From positions 124,001 through 188,000 of the forward strand of contig CAVSZE010000014.1 in NCBI GenBank assembly GCA_963732375.1: a stretch of DNA of 64,000 bases, given 5' to 3'. The stretch is from RPQJ01 sp963732375 (GTDB lineage Bacteria; Pseudomonadota; Gammaproteobacteria; Steroidobacterales; Steroidobacteraceae). This document shows positions 42,553 through 51,320 of the stretch, in pieces. The first letter of the stretch is position 1. Each line of letters begins with the position of its first letter. Under the pieces are notes generated by a model, which ran no database searches, was not told the DNA's origin, and saw only the letters and a program-made list of their open reading frames with translations. The position numbers and the translations under genes are program-made.

Positions 42553-43608
42553 TCAGACGCGCGTCGTCCAGCCGTGCGTGTCGGGTGCCTCGCCATTCTG
42601 GATCGCGACCAGCGCCGCGCGCAGCTTCGAGGTCACGGGCCCGACTTCGCCGTTGCCGACCTTGTGCTCACGCCCGTCGTACACGAGCGTGCCTACGCCC
42701 GCGAGTACGGCCGCCGTGCCCGACAGTGCGGCCTCGCCGGTCTTCACCCATTCCAGCATCTCGGCGACGTCGAACAGGCGCTCCTCGACCTTGAAGCCCA
42801 TCTCGCGCGCCATCGTGAGCAGCGAGTCGCGCGTCACGCCGTGCAGAAACGTTGAATCGAGGCTGCGCGTGAGGATGTGCCCCTCGCGGATCAGCAGGAA
42901 ATTTGCGGCCCCGGTCTCCTGCACCGAACCGTCCGGGCAGAAGAGGACCTGGTCGACCTTGTACTTCTCGCGGGCGGCGAGCGTCGGGCCCATGGCCGCC
43001 GCGTAGTTGCCGCCGGTCTTCACCATGCCGAGGTGGTCGGCAGTGCGGTGCTTCTTGTCCTCAACATAGATGCGCAGTGGCTTCACGCCGCCTGCGAAGT
43101 AGTCCCACACCGGGCTCGCCAGCACGATCAGCGTCGCCTGGTCCGGCGGCGCCGAGGCAGCGCCGATGTTCGGTGTGGTCCCGAACAGCAACGGCCGCAT
43201 GTACAGCGCGCCCGGGGGCTCCGGGACCTGCGCGCGGACACGGTCGATCACGCCCAGGATCATCGCGGCGAGCTGCGCGGCGTCAGGTACCGGCAGTGCG
43301 AGCATTCGCGCGCTCTGCCGCAGCCGCTCGATATGCTTGTCCATGCGGAACACGCGCACGCTTCCGTCGGCCCAGTGGTACGCCTTGAATCCCTCGAAGC
43401 ACGTGCTCGCGTAGTGCAGTACGTGCGCCGCGGGGTGCATCTCGATCGGGCCGGTGGGCCGCATCTGTTGCGTGCTCCACTTGCCGTCGCGGAAGGTCGC
43501 GATCGCCATTTCGTCGGCCAGTACCGTGCCGAAGGCCGGGCGAGCCTGGGGCTTCGTACCGCCGTGGCTGGAGTCCTGGAGCTGCTGATCGGATTCGAGT
43601 GTGTGCAT
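42553..43608 (-). CDS. ilvE: Branched-chain amino acid aminotransferase
   Basis: PLP enzyme that interconverts Val, Leu and Ile with their keto acids. 351 residues, the longer, eukaryote-like class (opening MHTLESDQQLQDS, then TGPIEMHPAAHVLHYASTCFEGFKAYHWADGSVRVF). The PLP lysine is in LGMVKTGGNYAAAM; the phosphate-binding GVTRDSLLTMARE and ALSGTAAV follow. It is last in bkdA1-bkdA2-bkdB-ilvE, 4 bp after bkdB, so it likely supplies keto acids for the dehydrogenase rather than working in biosynthesis. Confidence 0.94.
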   Translation of the reverse strand: MHTLESDQQLQDSSHGGTKPQARPAFGTVLADEMAIATFRDGKWSTQQMRPTGPIEMHPAAHVLHYASTCFEGFKAYHWADGSVRVFRMDKHIERLRQSARMLALPVPDAAQLAAMILGVIDRVRAQVPEPPGALYMRPLLFGTTPNIGAASAPPDQATLIVLASPVWDYFAGGVKPLRIYVEDKKHRTADHLGMVKTGGNYAAAMGPTLAAREKYKVDQVLFCPDGSVQETGAANFLLIREGHILTRSLDSTFLHGVTRDSLLTMAREMGFKVEERLFDVAEMLEWVKTGEAALSGTAAVLAGVGTLVYDGREHKVGNGEVGPVTSKLRAALVAIQNGEAPDTHGWTTRV

Positions 43609-43612
43609 GTGT

Positions 43613-44911
43613 CTAGCCAGGGATGAAGATGGTTGCTGGGTGTTCGAGAAGATCCTTGAGCGCCTGGATCATCGCAGCTGCGTCATAGCCGTCAACGTAT
43701 CGGTGATCGAAGGACGAGGACAGGTTCATTATCCGGCGGACGGTGATCGCGCCGTTCACGACCATCGGCCGATCGACCGCCTTGTTGACGCCGATGATGG
43801 CCATCTCGGGCGCGTTGATGATCGGCGTCGAGACGATGCCGCCGAGCTTGCCGAGGCTGGTGATCGTGATCGTCGATCCCGACAGTTCCTCCCGTGCCGC
43901 CCTGCCGGTGCGCGCGGCTTCCGACACCCGGCGGATCTCTCCGGCGAGATCCCACAGCGACCTCGCTTCGGCGTGGCGCACGACCGGCACTTTCAGGCCG
44001 TCTGGCGTCTGCGTTGCGACGCCGAGGTGCACGCCATGGTGACGAATCAGCACGTTGCGCTCGGCGTCGTAGTGCGCATTGCACTGCGGAAAGTCGACCA
44101 GCACCCGGGTGAGTGCAATGCCGATGAACGGCAGGAACGTGAGCGACGGCGCGCCTGCCGGCAGGCGGCCGTTCAGGTGCTGGCGCAGCGACTCGAGTTC
44201 GGTGACGTCCACCTCCTCGACATAGGCGAAGTGCGGGATATTGCGCTTCGCGTCGGTCATGCGCGTCGCGATGACGCGGCGCACGCCGATGACCTTGACC
44301 TCCTCGGTGCCGGTGCGCCGCACCGTGCCTGCGGCCGGCTCCGTCGCGGTGGCGGCCTTCGGCGCATTGACACCTCCGAGCGCCGCCTCGAAGTCCTGGC
44401 GCGTGATGCGTCCGCTCGGGCCGGAACCTTCGACCGCTGCGAGGTCGATGCCGGCCTCGCGCGCCCGCCGACGCGTCGCCGGCGAAGCCATCACGCGCCC
44501 TTGCCGCTTAGTCTCGCCTTGCGAGCTCCGCGGGCTGCCCGAAGTCGGTGGTGTGTTCCCGGCAGTCGGCGCGCTGCCCGCACCTGCAGGCGAGGCTACA
44601 CTGGCTCGCGCATCGCCCGGTGCAGGCGCCGCTGCGGCCGGCGCAGGTTCGGCCAGTTCGTCGTCGCCAGCGTCGATGTCGAACACGATCAGTTCGGCAC
44701 CGACAGGGACCATGTCGCCCGGTGCGCCGGTGAGCGATACCACGCGCCCGGTCACCGGCGAGGGCACCTCGACTGCGGCCTTCTCGGTCATCACCTCGGC
44801 GATGACCTGGTCTTCTTCAACGAAGTCGCCGACCTTTGCGTGCCAGGCCACGACCTCCGCCTCGACCGTACCTTCGCCGAGATCCGGCATCTTGAACACG
44901 TAGCGGGTCAT
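43613..44911 (-). CDS. bkdB: Branched-chain alpha-keto acid dehydrogenase E2 (lipoamide acyltransferase)
   Basis: Core of the complex; transfers isobutyryl, 2-methylbutyryl and isovaleryl groups to CoA. 432 residues. N-terminal lipoyl domain with the lipoyl Lys in VMTEKAAVEV; Ala/Pro-rich linker; peripheral-subunit-binding domain MASPATRRRAREAGIDLAAV; C-terminal catalytic domain ending with SSSFDHRYVDGYDAA (His-x3-Asp-Gly). The start overlaps the stop of bkdA2 (ATGA). No E3 gene (lpd) lies in the operon, so a common dihydrolipoamide dehydrogenase must serve. Confidence 0.95.
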   Translation of the reverse strand: MTRYVFKMPDLGEGTVEAEVVAWHAKVGDFVEEDQVIAEVMTEKAAVEVPSPVTGRVVSLTGAPGDMVPVGAELIVFDIDAGDDELAEPAPAAAAPAPGDARASVASPAGAGSAPTAGNTPPTSGSPRSSQGETKRQGRVMASPATRRRAREAGIDLAAVEGSGPSGRITRQDFEAALGGVNAPKAATATEPAAGTVRRTGTEEVKVIGVRRVIATRMTDAKRNIPHFAYVEEVDVTELESLRQHLNGRLPAGAPSLTFLPFIGIALTRVLVDFPQCNAHYDAERNVLIRHHGVHLGVATQTPDGLKVPVVRHAEARSLWDLAGEIRRVSEAARTGRAAREELSGSTITITSLGKLGGIVSTPIINAPEMAIIGVNKAVDRPMVVNGAITVRRIMNLSSSFDHRYVDGYDAAAMIQALKDLLEHPATIFIPG

Positions 44912-45924
44912 GGCGTCTCCATCACGGCCCTGAGTCCGGTCGCAACGCGCGCCGGGCCCGGGAAGTACTCCCACTCGAAGGCGTGAGGATACGGCGTGTC
45001 CCAGCCGGCGACACGTCCGATTGGCGCCTCGAGGTCCCAGAAGCACTCCTCCTGGATGGTCGCCGAGAGTTCCGCGCCGAAGCCGGAGAAGCGTGTCGCC
45101 TCGTGCGCAATCAGGCAGCGACCGGTCTTCTTCACCGAGGTGCAGATCGTATCCACGTCCAGCGGGACCATGGTCCGCACGTCGATGATCTCCGCGTCCA
45201 GGCCCAGGCTGCGCGCTGCGGCCTCGCAGACATAGATCATCGTGCCATAGGTGACGATCGTGACCTGCGAGCCCTTGCGTACCACCTCGGCCTTGCCGAT
45301 CGGCACCGTGTAGTAGCCCTCGGGCACCTCGCCTTTCGGGTGCGTGCTCCAGGGCACCGCGGGCTTGTTGGGCTCTCCATCGAAAGGGCCGTTGTAGATG
45401 CGCTTCGGTTCGAAGAACACCACCGGGTCGTCGTCCTCGATCGACGCGATCAGCAATCCTTTTGCGTCGTAGGGATTGGCCGGCATCACCACCTTGACGC
45501 CGCAGACGTGCGTGAAGATTCCCTCGGGGCTCTGCGAGTGAGTCTGGCCACCGCGGATGCCGCCACCGCAGGGCGTGCGCACCGTCACCGGCGCCCAGAA
45601 CTCACCGGCACTGCGGTAACGCAGTCGTGCAAGCTCGCTGAAGATCTGGTCACAGGCCGGGTAGATGTAGTCGGCGAACTGCACCTCGGCGACGGGCCGG
45701 AGGCCATTGACGCCCATGCCGATCGCAGCGCCGATGATCGCGCCTTCCGCAATCGGCGTGTCGAGTACGCGATGCTCGCCGTACTTTCGCTGCAGGCCGT
45801 CGGTCACGCGGAACACGCCGCCGAAGAAACCCACGTCCTCGCCCATGATCACGACGTTCGGGTCGCGGCCCAGCATGATGTCCATGGCGGAATTGAGCGC
45901 CTGGATCATGTTCATCTGCGGCAT
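44908..45924 (-). CDS. bkdA2: Branched-chain keto acid dehydrogenase E1 beta
   Basis: Beta subunit of the ThDP-dependent E1 that decarboxylates branched-chain keto acids and reductively acylates E2. 338 residues: MNMIQALNSAMDIMLGRDPNVVIMGEDVG, the ThDP-contact region EGAIIGAAIGMGVNGLRPVAEVQFADY, and a transketolase C domain including AEIIDVRTMVPLDVDTI. Starts 3 bp after the end of E1 alpha; ends in the bkdB start. ATG at 45924 or 45915. Confidence 0.95.
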   Translation of the reverse strand: MPQMNMIQALNSAMDIMLGRDPNVVIMGEDVGFFGGVFRVTDGLQRKYGEHRVLDTPIAEGAIIGAAIGMGVNGLRPVAEVQFADYIYPACDQIFSELARLRYRSAGEFWAPVTVRTPCGGGIRGGQTHSQSPEGIFTHVCGVKVVMPANPYDAKGLLIASIEDDDPVVFFEPKRIYNGPFDGEPNKPAVPWSTHPKGEVPEGYYTVPIGKAEVVRKGSQVTIVTYGTMIYVCEAAARSLGLDAEIIDVRTMVPLDVDTICTSVKKTGRCLIAHEATRFSGFGAELSATIQEECFWDLEAPIGRVAGWDTPYPHAFEWEYFPGPARVATGLRAVMETP

Positions 45925-45927
45925 GGC

Positions 45928-47166
45928 TCAGCCCTCCAGCTCGGCGCGCAACTGCTCGCGCTGTTTCTTTAGGTTGGCGGGCATTTCCTTGAATACGTCC
46001 TCGAACATCAGGTCGCGGTTGAGGCGCGGCCCTTCGTTCATCGTGCCGTACTGGACGGACTCCTTCCAGCTCTCGGCAACGTGCTGCTCGAGTTCCTTCT
46101 GCAGGGCCGCATGGCGGTCCTCGGCCCACTCGCCGAGTGCGATCAGGTGGGCCTTCAGTCGTTCGACCGGGTCGCCCAGCGGCCATTTCTCATAGTCGTC
46201 CTTCGGGCGGTAGCGCGCCGGATCGTCGCTGGTCGAGTGGGCCGCGGCCCGGTAGGTCACGTGCTCGATCAGCGTCGGGCCCGCGCCCCTGCGCGCCCGC
46301 TCGGCCGCCCACTGCGTCACCGCGTACACCGCGAGGAAGTCGTTTCCGTCCACTCGCACGCCGGCCATGCCGTAGCCGGGGCCGCGCGCCGCGAACGAGC
46401 GCTGCTCACCACCGGCAAAACCCTGGAAGGTCGAGATCGCCCACTGGTTATTGACCACGTTCAGGATCACCGGCGCCTGGTACACCGACGCGAACAGCAT
46501 CGCGTGGTGGAAGTCCGCCTCCGCGCTCGAACCCTCGCCGATCCAGCTTGCGGCGATGTTGTCCTCGCCCTTGATCGCCGACGCCATGGCCCAGCCCACC
46601 GCCTGCGGGAACTGCGTGGTCAGGTTGCCGGAGATCGAAAAGATGCGGCCGCCGACCCAGTGGTACATGACCGGCAGCTGGCGCCCCTTGCACATGTCGC
46701 GGGTGTTGGACAGCAACTGGCACATCATGTCCACCAGCGGCATGCCACGCGTGATGAACAGGCCCTGGTTCCGGTACGACGGGAACAGCATGTCCCCGGG
46801 TCGCAGGGCCATGCACTGCGCAACGGACACCGCCTCCTCGCCCAGCGAGCGCATGTAGAACGAGATCTTCCCCGCTCGCTGCGAACGCTGCATGCGCTCG
46901 TCGAAGACGCGCGTGAGCATCATGTGCCGGAGCCCGACCTGCAGGTCCTCGGGGTCGAGGTGCGGGTGCCAGGGGCCGACGGCGCGGTGCTCGTCGTCGA
47001 GTACCCGCACCAGTTCGACCGACAGGTTGCCGATCTCGCGCACGCGCGCGTTCACGTCCGGCCGGGCTATCGCGCCGGCTGGCGACGTCTCCAGGTAGCT
47101 GAAATCGGGGGCCTCGCCAGGGCGCGAGTGCGGCTGTGGTGTGTGCAGGCGTGATCGTCTGGGCAT
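45928..47166 (-). CDS. bkdA1: Branched-chain keto acid dehydrogenase E1 alpha
   Basis: Alpha subunit, 412 residues, comparable to Pseudomonas BkdA1. Conserved parts: YMRSLGEEAVSVAQCMALRPGDMLFPSYRNQG, then the ThDP/Mg motif WIGEGSSAEADFHHAMLFASVYQAPVILNVVNNQWAIS (Gly-x-Gly...Asn-Asn). The phosphorylation-loop Ser region of mammals, YRAAAHSTSDDPARYRP, is also recognisable. First gene of the operon. The 111-bp gap to bkdR contains the shared control region with the 47245 palindrome. Confidence 0.95.
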   Translation of the reverse strand: MPRRSRLHTPQPHSRPGEAPDFSYLETSPAGAIARPDVNARVREIGNLSVELVRVLDDEHRAVGPWHPHLDPEDLQVGLRHMMLTRVFDERMQRSQRAGKISFYMRSLGEEAVSVAQCMALRPGDMLFPSYRNQGLFITRGMPLVDMMCQLLSNTRDMCKGRQLPVMYHWVGGRIFSISGNLTTQFPQAVGWAMASAIKGEDNIAASWIGEGSSAEADFHHAMLFASVYQAPVILNVVNNQWAISTFQGFAGGEQRSFAARGPGYGMAGVRVDGNDFLAVYAVTQWAAERARRGAGPTLIEHVTYRAAAHSTSDDPARYRPKDDYEKWPLGDPVERLKAHLIALGEWAEDRHAALQKELEQHVAESWKESVQYGTMNEGPRLNRDLMFEDVFKEMPANLKKQREQLRAELEG

Positions 47167-47244
47167 GGCTGGTGGGTCCTGGGGCTGGGCCGGCGTCCGC
47201 GGTAGGTTACATTCGGGTCCGCCAAGCTGTTGAATTCATTGCGA

Positions 47245-47261
47245 CGCATTGCAACAATGCG
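47245..47261. promoter_or_regulatory. Palindromic operator for the Lrp-type regulator
   Basis: CGCATTG-CAA-CAATGCG, perfect 7-bp arms with a 3-bp centre, located 17 bp before the bkdR ATG and 79 bp before the bkdA1 start. A further CATTGCG copy begins at 47238. Suits repression of bkdR and control of the bkd operon. Confidence 0.6.
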
Positions 47262-47277
47262 GAACACGTGTTTCGGG

Positions 47278-47769
47278 ATGAATCAAAAAATGGAAGAAAA
47301 ATCCCGTCCTGTAATCGACCGCCTGGACCGACGCATCCTCGACCTCCTGCAGAGGGAGGGCACGTTGCCCGTGGCCGAGGTTGCGGCCCGTACCGGTCTT
47401 TCGACCACCACCTGCTGGAGGCGAATCCAGCAGCTGGAGCAGTCGGGTGTCATTCGCGGGCGGGTTGCGCTGCTCGATCGCGCGGCGCTCGGCCTCGACG
47501 TCACGATCTTCGCGCACGTGAAGCTGTCAACGCAGGGTCGCGATGCAATCGCGGCATTCGCGGCCGCCATTCGCGAGCGGCCCGAGGTACTCGACTGCTA
47601 CACGACCATGGGCGAGTGGGACTTCATGCTTCGCGTCGTGACGCGCGACATCAAGGCGTTCGAGGCCTTCTATCTCGACCATCTCTCGAAGCTGCCAAAC
47701 GTCCAGTCCATCAATTCCTCGGTCGCGGTCACGGTGATCAAGGAGACGACGGTGCTGCCCATATCCTGA
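47278..47769 (+). CDS. bkdR: Lrp/AsnC family regulator of the bkd operon
   Basis: 163 residues: helix-turn-helix PVIDRLDRRILDLLQREGTLPVAEVAARTGLSTTTCWRRIQQLEQSG and a C-terminal ligand-sensing RAM domain (VTIFAHVKLS, VLDCYTTMGEWDFMLRVV). The ATG at 47278 precedes the conserved core, though its Shine-Dalgarno is poor; a second ATG at 47290 is possible. Divergent from bkdA1, like Pseudomonas bkdR, which activates bkd when branched-chain amino acids are present. It probably binds the palindrome at 47245. Confidence 0.9.
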   Translation: MNQKMEEKSRPVIDRLDRRILDLLQREGTLPVAEVAARTGLSTTTCWRRIQQLEQSGVIRGRVALLDRAALGLDVTIFAHVKLSTQGRDAIAAFAAAIRERPEVLDCYTTMGEWDFMLRVVTRDIKAFEAFYLDHLSKLPNVQSINSSVAVTVIKETTVLPIS

Positions 47770-47817
47770 GCTGGTGCATCTGGTAAGTTTGAACTCGCGG
47801 CCATTGTGGAGACCGTG

Positions 47818-48390
47818 ATGAACCTGCTGCTGCAACTGTGCTGGGTGGCCGTACCGGTGATCGTCTCCGGTCTGGTGCACCTCGTGGTGTTGAAGCGCGA
47901 CCTGTTTGCCGGGCTGCGCGCGCTTCCCATCGACGGCCGCGCGACGTTCCGCGGTCGGCGTGTATTCGGCGACAACAAGACCTGGCGCGGCGCAGTCGTG
48001 ACCGTCGCGACCATGACTGCGAGCGCCTGGGCGCTGGCGCGCCTGAACGGCTGCTGCATCGACCTGCCGACACTCACGCCATTCGCGGAACTGCATCCCA
48101 TCGCGTGGGGATTCCTGCTCGGGACTGGCTATATCGTCGCAGAGTTGCCCAACAGCTTCGCGAAACGACAGCTCGGCATAGGTCCGGGCAAGAGTGGACA
48201 GGGTTTCGTGGGATACCTGTTCTGGGTCGTGGACCAGGTTGACAGCCTGGCTGGCATGCTGCTGCTAACGTGGCCGGTCTGGCACCCGTCGGCCTGGCTC
48301 GTACTGCTGCTGTTCATGATCATGCTGGTCGCGCACCCGATTGCGGCCTGGATCATGGTGGTCGCGGGACTCAAGAAGCGGGTCGGCTGA
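47818..48390 (+). CDS. CDP-archaeol synthase-like membrane protein (CarS/DUF46)
   Basis: 190 residues with about five hydrophobic helices. The core FGDNKTWRGAVV and ELPNSFAKRQLGIGPGKSGQG match the CarS-like (pfam DUF46) family, whose archaeal members make CDP-archaeol. In bacteria these are not expected to make archaeal lipids; the activity probably is CTP:alcohol-phosphate cytidylyltransferase on an unidentified lipid. The ATG at 47818 has TGGAGA 5 nt upstream; a GTG 4 codons earlier overlaps that site. It follows bkdR by 48 bp. Confidence 0.87.
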   Translation: MNLLLQLCWVAVPVIVSGLVHLVVLKRDLFAGLRALPIDGRATFRGRRVFGDNKTWRGAVVTVATMTASAWALARLNGCCIDLPTLTPFAELHPIAWGFLLGTGYIVAELPNSFAKRQLGIGPGKSGQGFVGYLFWVVDQVDSLAGMLLLTWPVWHPSAWLVLLLFMIMLVAHPIAAWIMVVAGLKKRVG

Positions 48391-48410
48391 ACGCGCCGCG
48401 CACCCGCCAG

Positions 48411-48436
48411 CCGGCCCTGCGCCGGGGTTCCTTTTT
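48411..48436 (+). terminator. Terminator of the CarS-like gene
   Basis: Stem CCGGC/GCCGG with a CCTGC loop, then GGTTCCTTTTT, 20 bp after the stop and 5 bp before the convergent ThDP enzyme ends. Confidence 0.55.
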
Positions 48437-48441
48437 GGCAG

Positions 48442-50178
48442 TCAACCTGTCACGCGCCGCCACAGCGCCCGTCCAATAAAGCGCGTCTTCGTCCCGAGGT
48501 CGAAGCGCGCCAGGTTGGTCTTCACGATGCCGTCGGTGAAACGCGTTCGTTTCGAGTAATCCACCGCGACGTCCACCAGCACTGGACGGCCTGTCGCCGC
48601 GACGGCAAACGCCTCATCGAGCCCTCGTTCGAGCTCGCCGTCGCCGGACACGCGCACGAAGGCGGCACCGGTCGCCTGCGCGACGCCTGCGACGTCCAGC
48701 GGCCCGAGTACGGTGCAGGTCTTGCGGTTGTAGGGAATCTCCTGCGCCTGCGAAATCTGCGCGAGTTCGCCGTCGCTGAAGACGAACACCACGATGCCCA
48801 GTCGGTTTGCCGTTGCGGTCGCAAGCTCCAGGCCCGACATGCGGAACGCGCCGTCGCCCACGATTCCGACCACTTGCGCTGCAGGGCGCGCGAACTTTGC
48901 ACCGATCGTGGCGGGCACGCAGTAGCCCATGCAGTTGAAGTCCGTCGGCGAGAGGAACGCCCGCGGCCTGTGAATCGGCATCAGCTCCGCGGCAAGAAAC
49001 GTGTGGTTTCCGTCATCCACGACCAGGGTCGCGTCGTCGGCCAGCCGTCGCCGCAGCGCCTGGAAGAAACGTGCGGGGTTCACGCGCCCCTTCGTGTCGT
49101 GCGCCAGCCACTCGTCGAGATAGGCCGACTTGTCTTTCGCTATTCGAGCCGCGACCTCTGTTCGCCGCGCCGCGCCACCGGCCACCTCAGGCAGCGCGGC
49201 AAGCAGCCGGCCGAGCACTGCGCCCGCATCTCCCTGCAGAGCTACTTTCGCCGGGTAGTTCGCCGAGAACACCGCCGGGTTGATGTCCACGTGGACCAGG
49301 TTCGCGGGCGGCTCGTAGCCGAAGCTGCCGGTCGCGATCTCGGCGAAGCGCGTACCGACCGCGAGCATCGCGTCGCAGTCGCGGAATGCGTTCTCCGCCG
49401 CCGGAACCGCGGCCCGGCCCAGGCAGAAGCCCGTGTGCAGCGGATGGCTCGCCGGAAACGCGCTCAATCCCTGCAGCGTCGTCGCCACCGGGGCACCAAG
49501 CCGTTCGGCAAGCTGCGCTACCTCGCACGACGCGTCGACCGCACCCCAGCCGACGAAAATTCCCGGCGACTTCGCATCGGCGAGAATTCGCGCGGCCTCA
49601 TCGACCGCCGCGGCTTCGCAGTGAAATTCCGGGCCGACGCGCGGCGGCAGTTCCGGAATCGGCCCGGGATCGCCGGTCATCAGCTGCAGGTTGACCGGAA
49701 TCTCCACGAACACCGGTCCGGGCTCGCCACTGGTTGCGACCCGCACCGCCTCGTAGATCATCGGGATCACGTCGGCGTGGCGCTCCACCAGCCAGGTGCC
49801 CTTGGTGATCGGCCGCAGCATCGCATGCTGGTCCACGTCGTGGAGCTGGTAGCTGCGGCCGGTATCACGCCGTACGCCGCCGGCGATCACCAGCATCGGT
49901 ATACCGTCGAGGAAGGCTTCCGCGATACCGCTCGCCGCATGGGTGACGCCCGCGGCGGGAACGATCACCAGTGTGCCGATACTTGTGCCGGTGCGGCTCA
50001 CGGCATCCGCCATGAACGCGCCACCGCCCTCGTGAGTCACCAGCACCGGCGTTATGTCCGGCGACTTCTCGAGTTCGTCGTAGATCTCGGTGTTGTGCAC
50101 GCCCGGGATGCCGAACGTGTAACGCACGCCGACGTTTTCCAGGGCCTCCCGGAGCAGCGAGGCGGCGGTTCGATTCAT
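48442..50178 (-). CDS. Thiamine pyrophosphate-dependent enzyme, acetolactate-synthase-like
   Basis: 578 residues from the ATG at 50178. Three domains: PYR domain with the catalytic Glu in VTHEGGGAFMADAVSRTG; central domain; PP domain with the ThDP motif GDGAFRMSGLELATATANRLGIVVFVFSDG (GDG, then Asp in place of the usual Asn). MGYCVPATIGAKFA precedes it. No regulatory small subunit is nearby and the FAD-contact pattern is weak, so it may be a decarboxylase or lyase such as those for oxalyl-CoA, benzoylformate or sulfopyruvate, rather than IlvB. Precise substrate not assigned. Confidence 0.85.
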   Translation of the reverse strand: MNRTAASLLREALENVGVRYTFGIPGVHNTEIYDELEKSPDITPVLVTHEGGGAFMADAVSRTGTSIGTLVIVPAAGVTHAASGIAEAFLDGIPMLVIAGGVRRDTGRSYQLHDVDQHAMLRPITKGTWLVERHADVIPMIYEAVRVATSGEPGPVFVEIPVNLQLMTGDPGPIPELPPRVGPEFHCEAAAVDEAARILADAKSPGIFVGWGAVDASCEVAQLAERLGAPVATTLQGLSAFPASHPLHTGFCLGRAAVPAAENAFRDCDAMLAVGTRFAEIATGSFGYEPPANLVHVDINPAVFSANYPAKVALQGDAGAVLGRLLAALPEVAGGAARRTEVAARIAKDKSAYLDEWLAHDTKGRVNPARFFQALRRRLADDATLVVDDGNHTFLAAELMPIHRPRAFLSPTDFNCMGYCVPATIGAKFARPAAQVVGIVGDGAFRMSGLELATATANRLGIVVFVFSDGELAQISQAQEIPYNRKTCTVLGPLDVAGVAQATGAAFVRVSGDGELERGLDEAFAVAATGRPVLVDVAVDYSKRTRFTDGIVKTNLARFDLGTKTRFIGRALWRRVTG

Positions 50179-50312
50179 CTGGTCCGACTCCGGCGTGTGC
50201 GCGGGGTGCGCAGCCGCATTGTATCGCCGCACGCGGCGGGAAATTCCTGGTGGATTTCCTGACACAGGATGCGAGACTGCACCCGTCACAGAGAATTCTG
50301 CCAGGTGCCGGC

Positions 50313-51320
50313 GTGGAGAAAGCCAGGATCGCGGTCATCGGAGCGGGCGTTGCAGGACTCGCCTGCGCGCGGGAACTCACGCGCTCGGATGCGAGGGTCA
50401 CGGTGTTCGAACGAGCGCGCAGCCTGGGTGGGCGGCTTGGAACCCACCGCAGCGGAAATTTCGCCTTCGATTACGGCGCGCAATACGTCACGGGCCGCAG
50501 CCGGTCATTCGTGCACTACCTCGGGATCGCGGAACGGGCCGGCGCAGTGGCTTTGTGGAAACCCAGGATCCTCGAAGACGAACGCTCGTGGTCGGAACCG
50601 ATCGAAGACTGGCACGTCGGCACGCCGGGCATGAGTGCGTTCATCCGGCCACTCGCTCGCAGCGTTGACCTGAAGTCGGGGATCACGGTGCACGAACTGC
50701 TGCAGAGCCAGCGGGGTTGGGAACTGCAGACGGACGCGGGCCGGATCGACGGCATATTCGATGCGATCGCCGTGGCCATCCCGGCGCCGCAGGCGCTCAG
50801 GCTGCTCGGCGGCCACGGGCGGGCGTTCAGGCACCTGGCCGACGTGCGAATGGCGCCCTGCTGGACGACCATGATGGCATTCGAGGGCCCGATCGATGCC
50901 GGCGCCGAAGCTCGTCGCTGGACCGTCGGTCCGCTCTCGTGGGCATCCTGCGACTCGAGCAAGCCGCAGCGACCAGCGGGAATGCAGGGCTGGGTGGTGC
51001 ACGCCACGCCGGCATGGTCGCTCGAGCATATCGACATCGATCCCCGAGATGCCGCACATGCCCTGCTGGGCGAATTCGCCGCCGCGCTCGAAACGACCCT
51101 GCCCGATCCCGTCTACCTGCATGCTCACCGATGGCGACACGCGCTCGTCGAGCAGCCGCTCGGCCTGCCCTGCCTGGTGGACGAGGAGATGGCAGCGGGC
51201 GCCTGCGGCGACTGGTGCATCGCGCCGAGGGTCGAGGCTGCCTACGAGAGCGGCCGCACGCTGGCTCACTCTCTGCTGTCGATCGTAGGCCTGTCGGCTC
51301 CACTGCTGCGCCGCCGCTGA
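50313..51320 (+). CDS. FAD-dependent oxidoreductase, renalase-like
   Basis: 335 residues from the GTG at 50313, where the dinucleotide-binding fold begins: ARIAVIGAGVAGLACARELTRSDARVTVFERARSLGGRLGT. AFDYGAQYVTGRS and DAIAVAIPAPQALRLL follow; the C terminus has GDWCIAPRVEAAYESGRTLA, the second FAD contact. Bacterial renalase-like proteins oxidise isomeric dihydronicotinamides; that role is inferred from family. Another GTG at 50250 is a weaker start. The last 55 bp overlap the convergent YbhN gene. Confidence 0.87.
   Translation: MEKARIAVIGAGVAGLACARELTRSDARVTVFERARSLGGRLGTHRSGNFAFDYGAQYVTGRSRSFVHYLGIAERAGAVALWKPRILEDERSWSEPIEDWHVGTPGMSAFIRPLARSVDLKSGITVHELLQSQRGWELQTDAGRIDGIFDAIAVAIPAPQALRLLGGHGRAFRHLADVRMAPCWTTMMAFEGPIDAGAEARRWTVGPLSWASCDSSKPQRPAGMQGWVVHATPAWSLEHIDIDPRDAAHALLGEFAAALETTLPDPVYLHAHRWRHALVEQPLGLPCLVDEEMAAGACGDWCIAPRVEAAYESGRTLAHSLLSIVGLSAPLLRRR

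Noticed and set aside
48442..50178. Assignment as biosynthetic acetolactate synthase IlvB
   Set aside because: No IlvN partner or ilv operon nearby, and the ThDP motif has a variant residue; a broader ThDP-enzyme call is safer.
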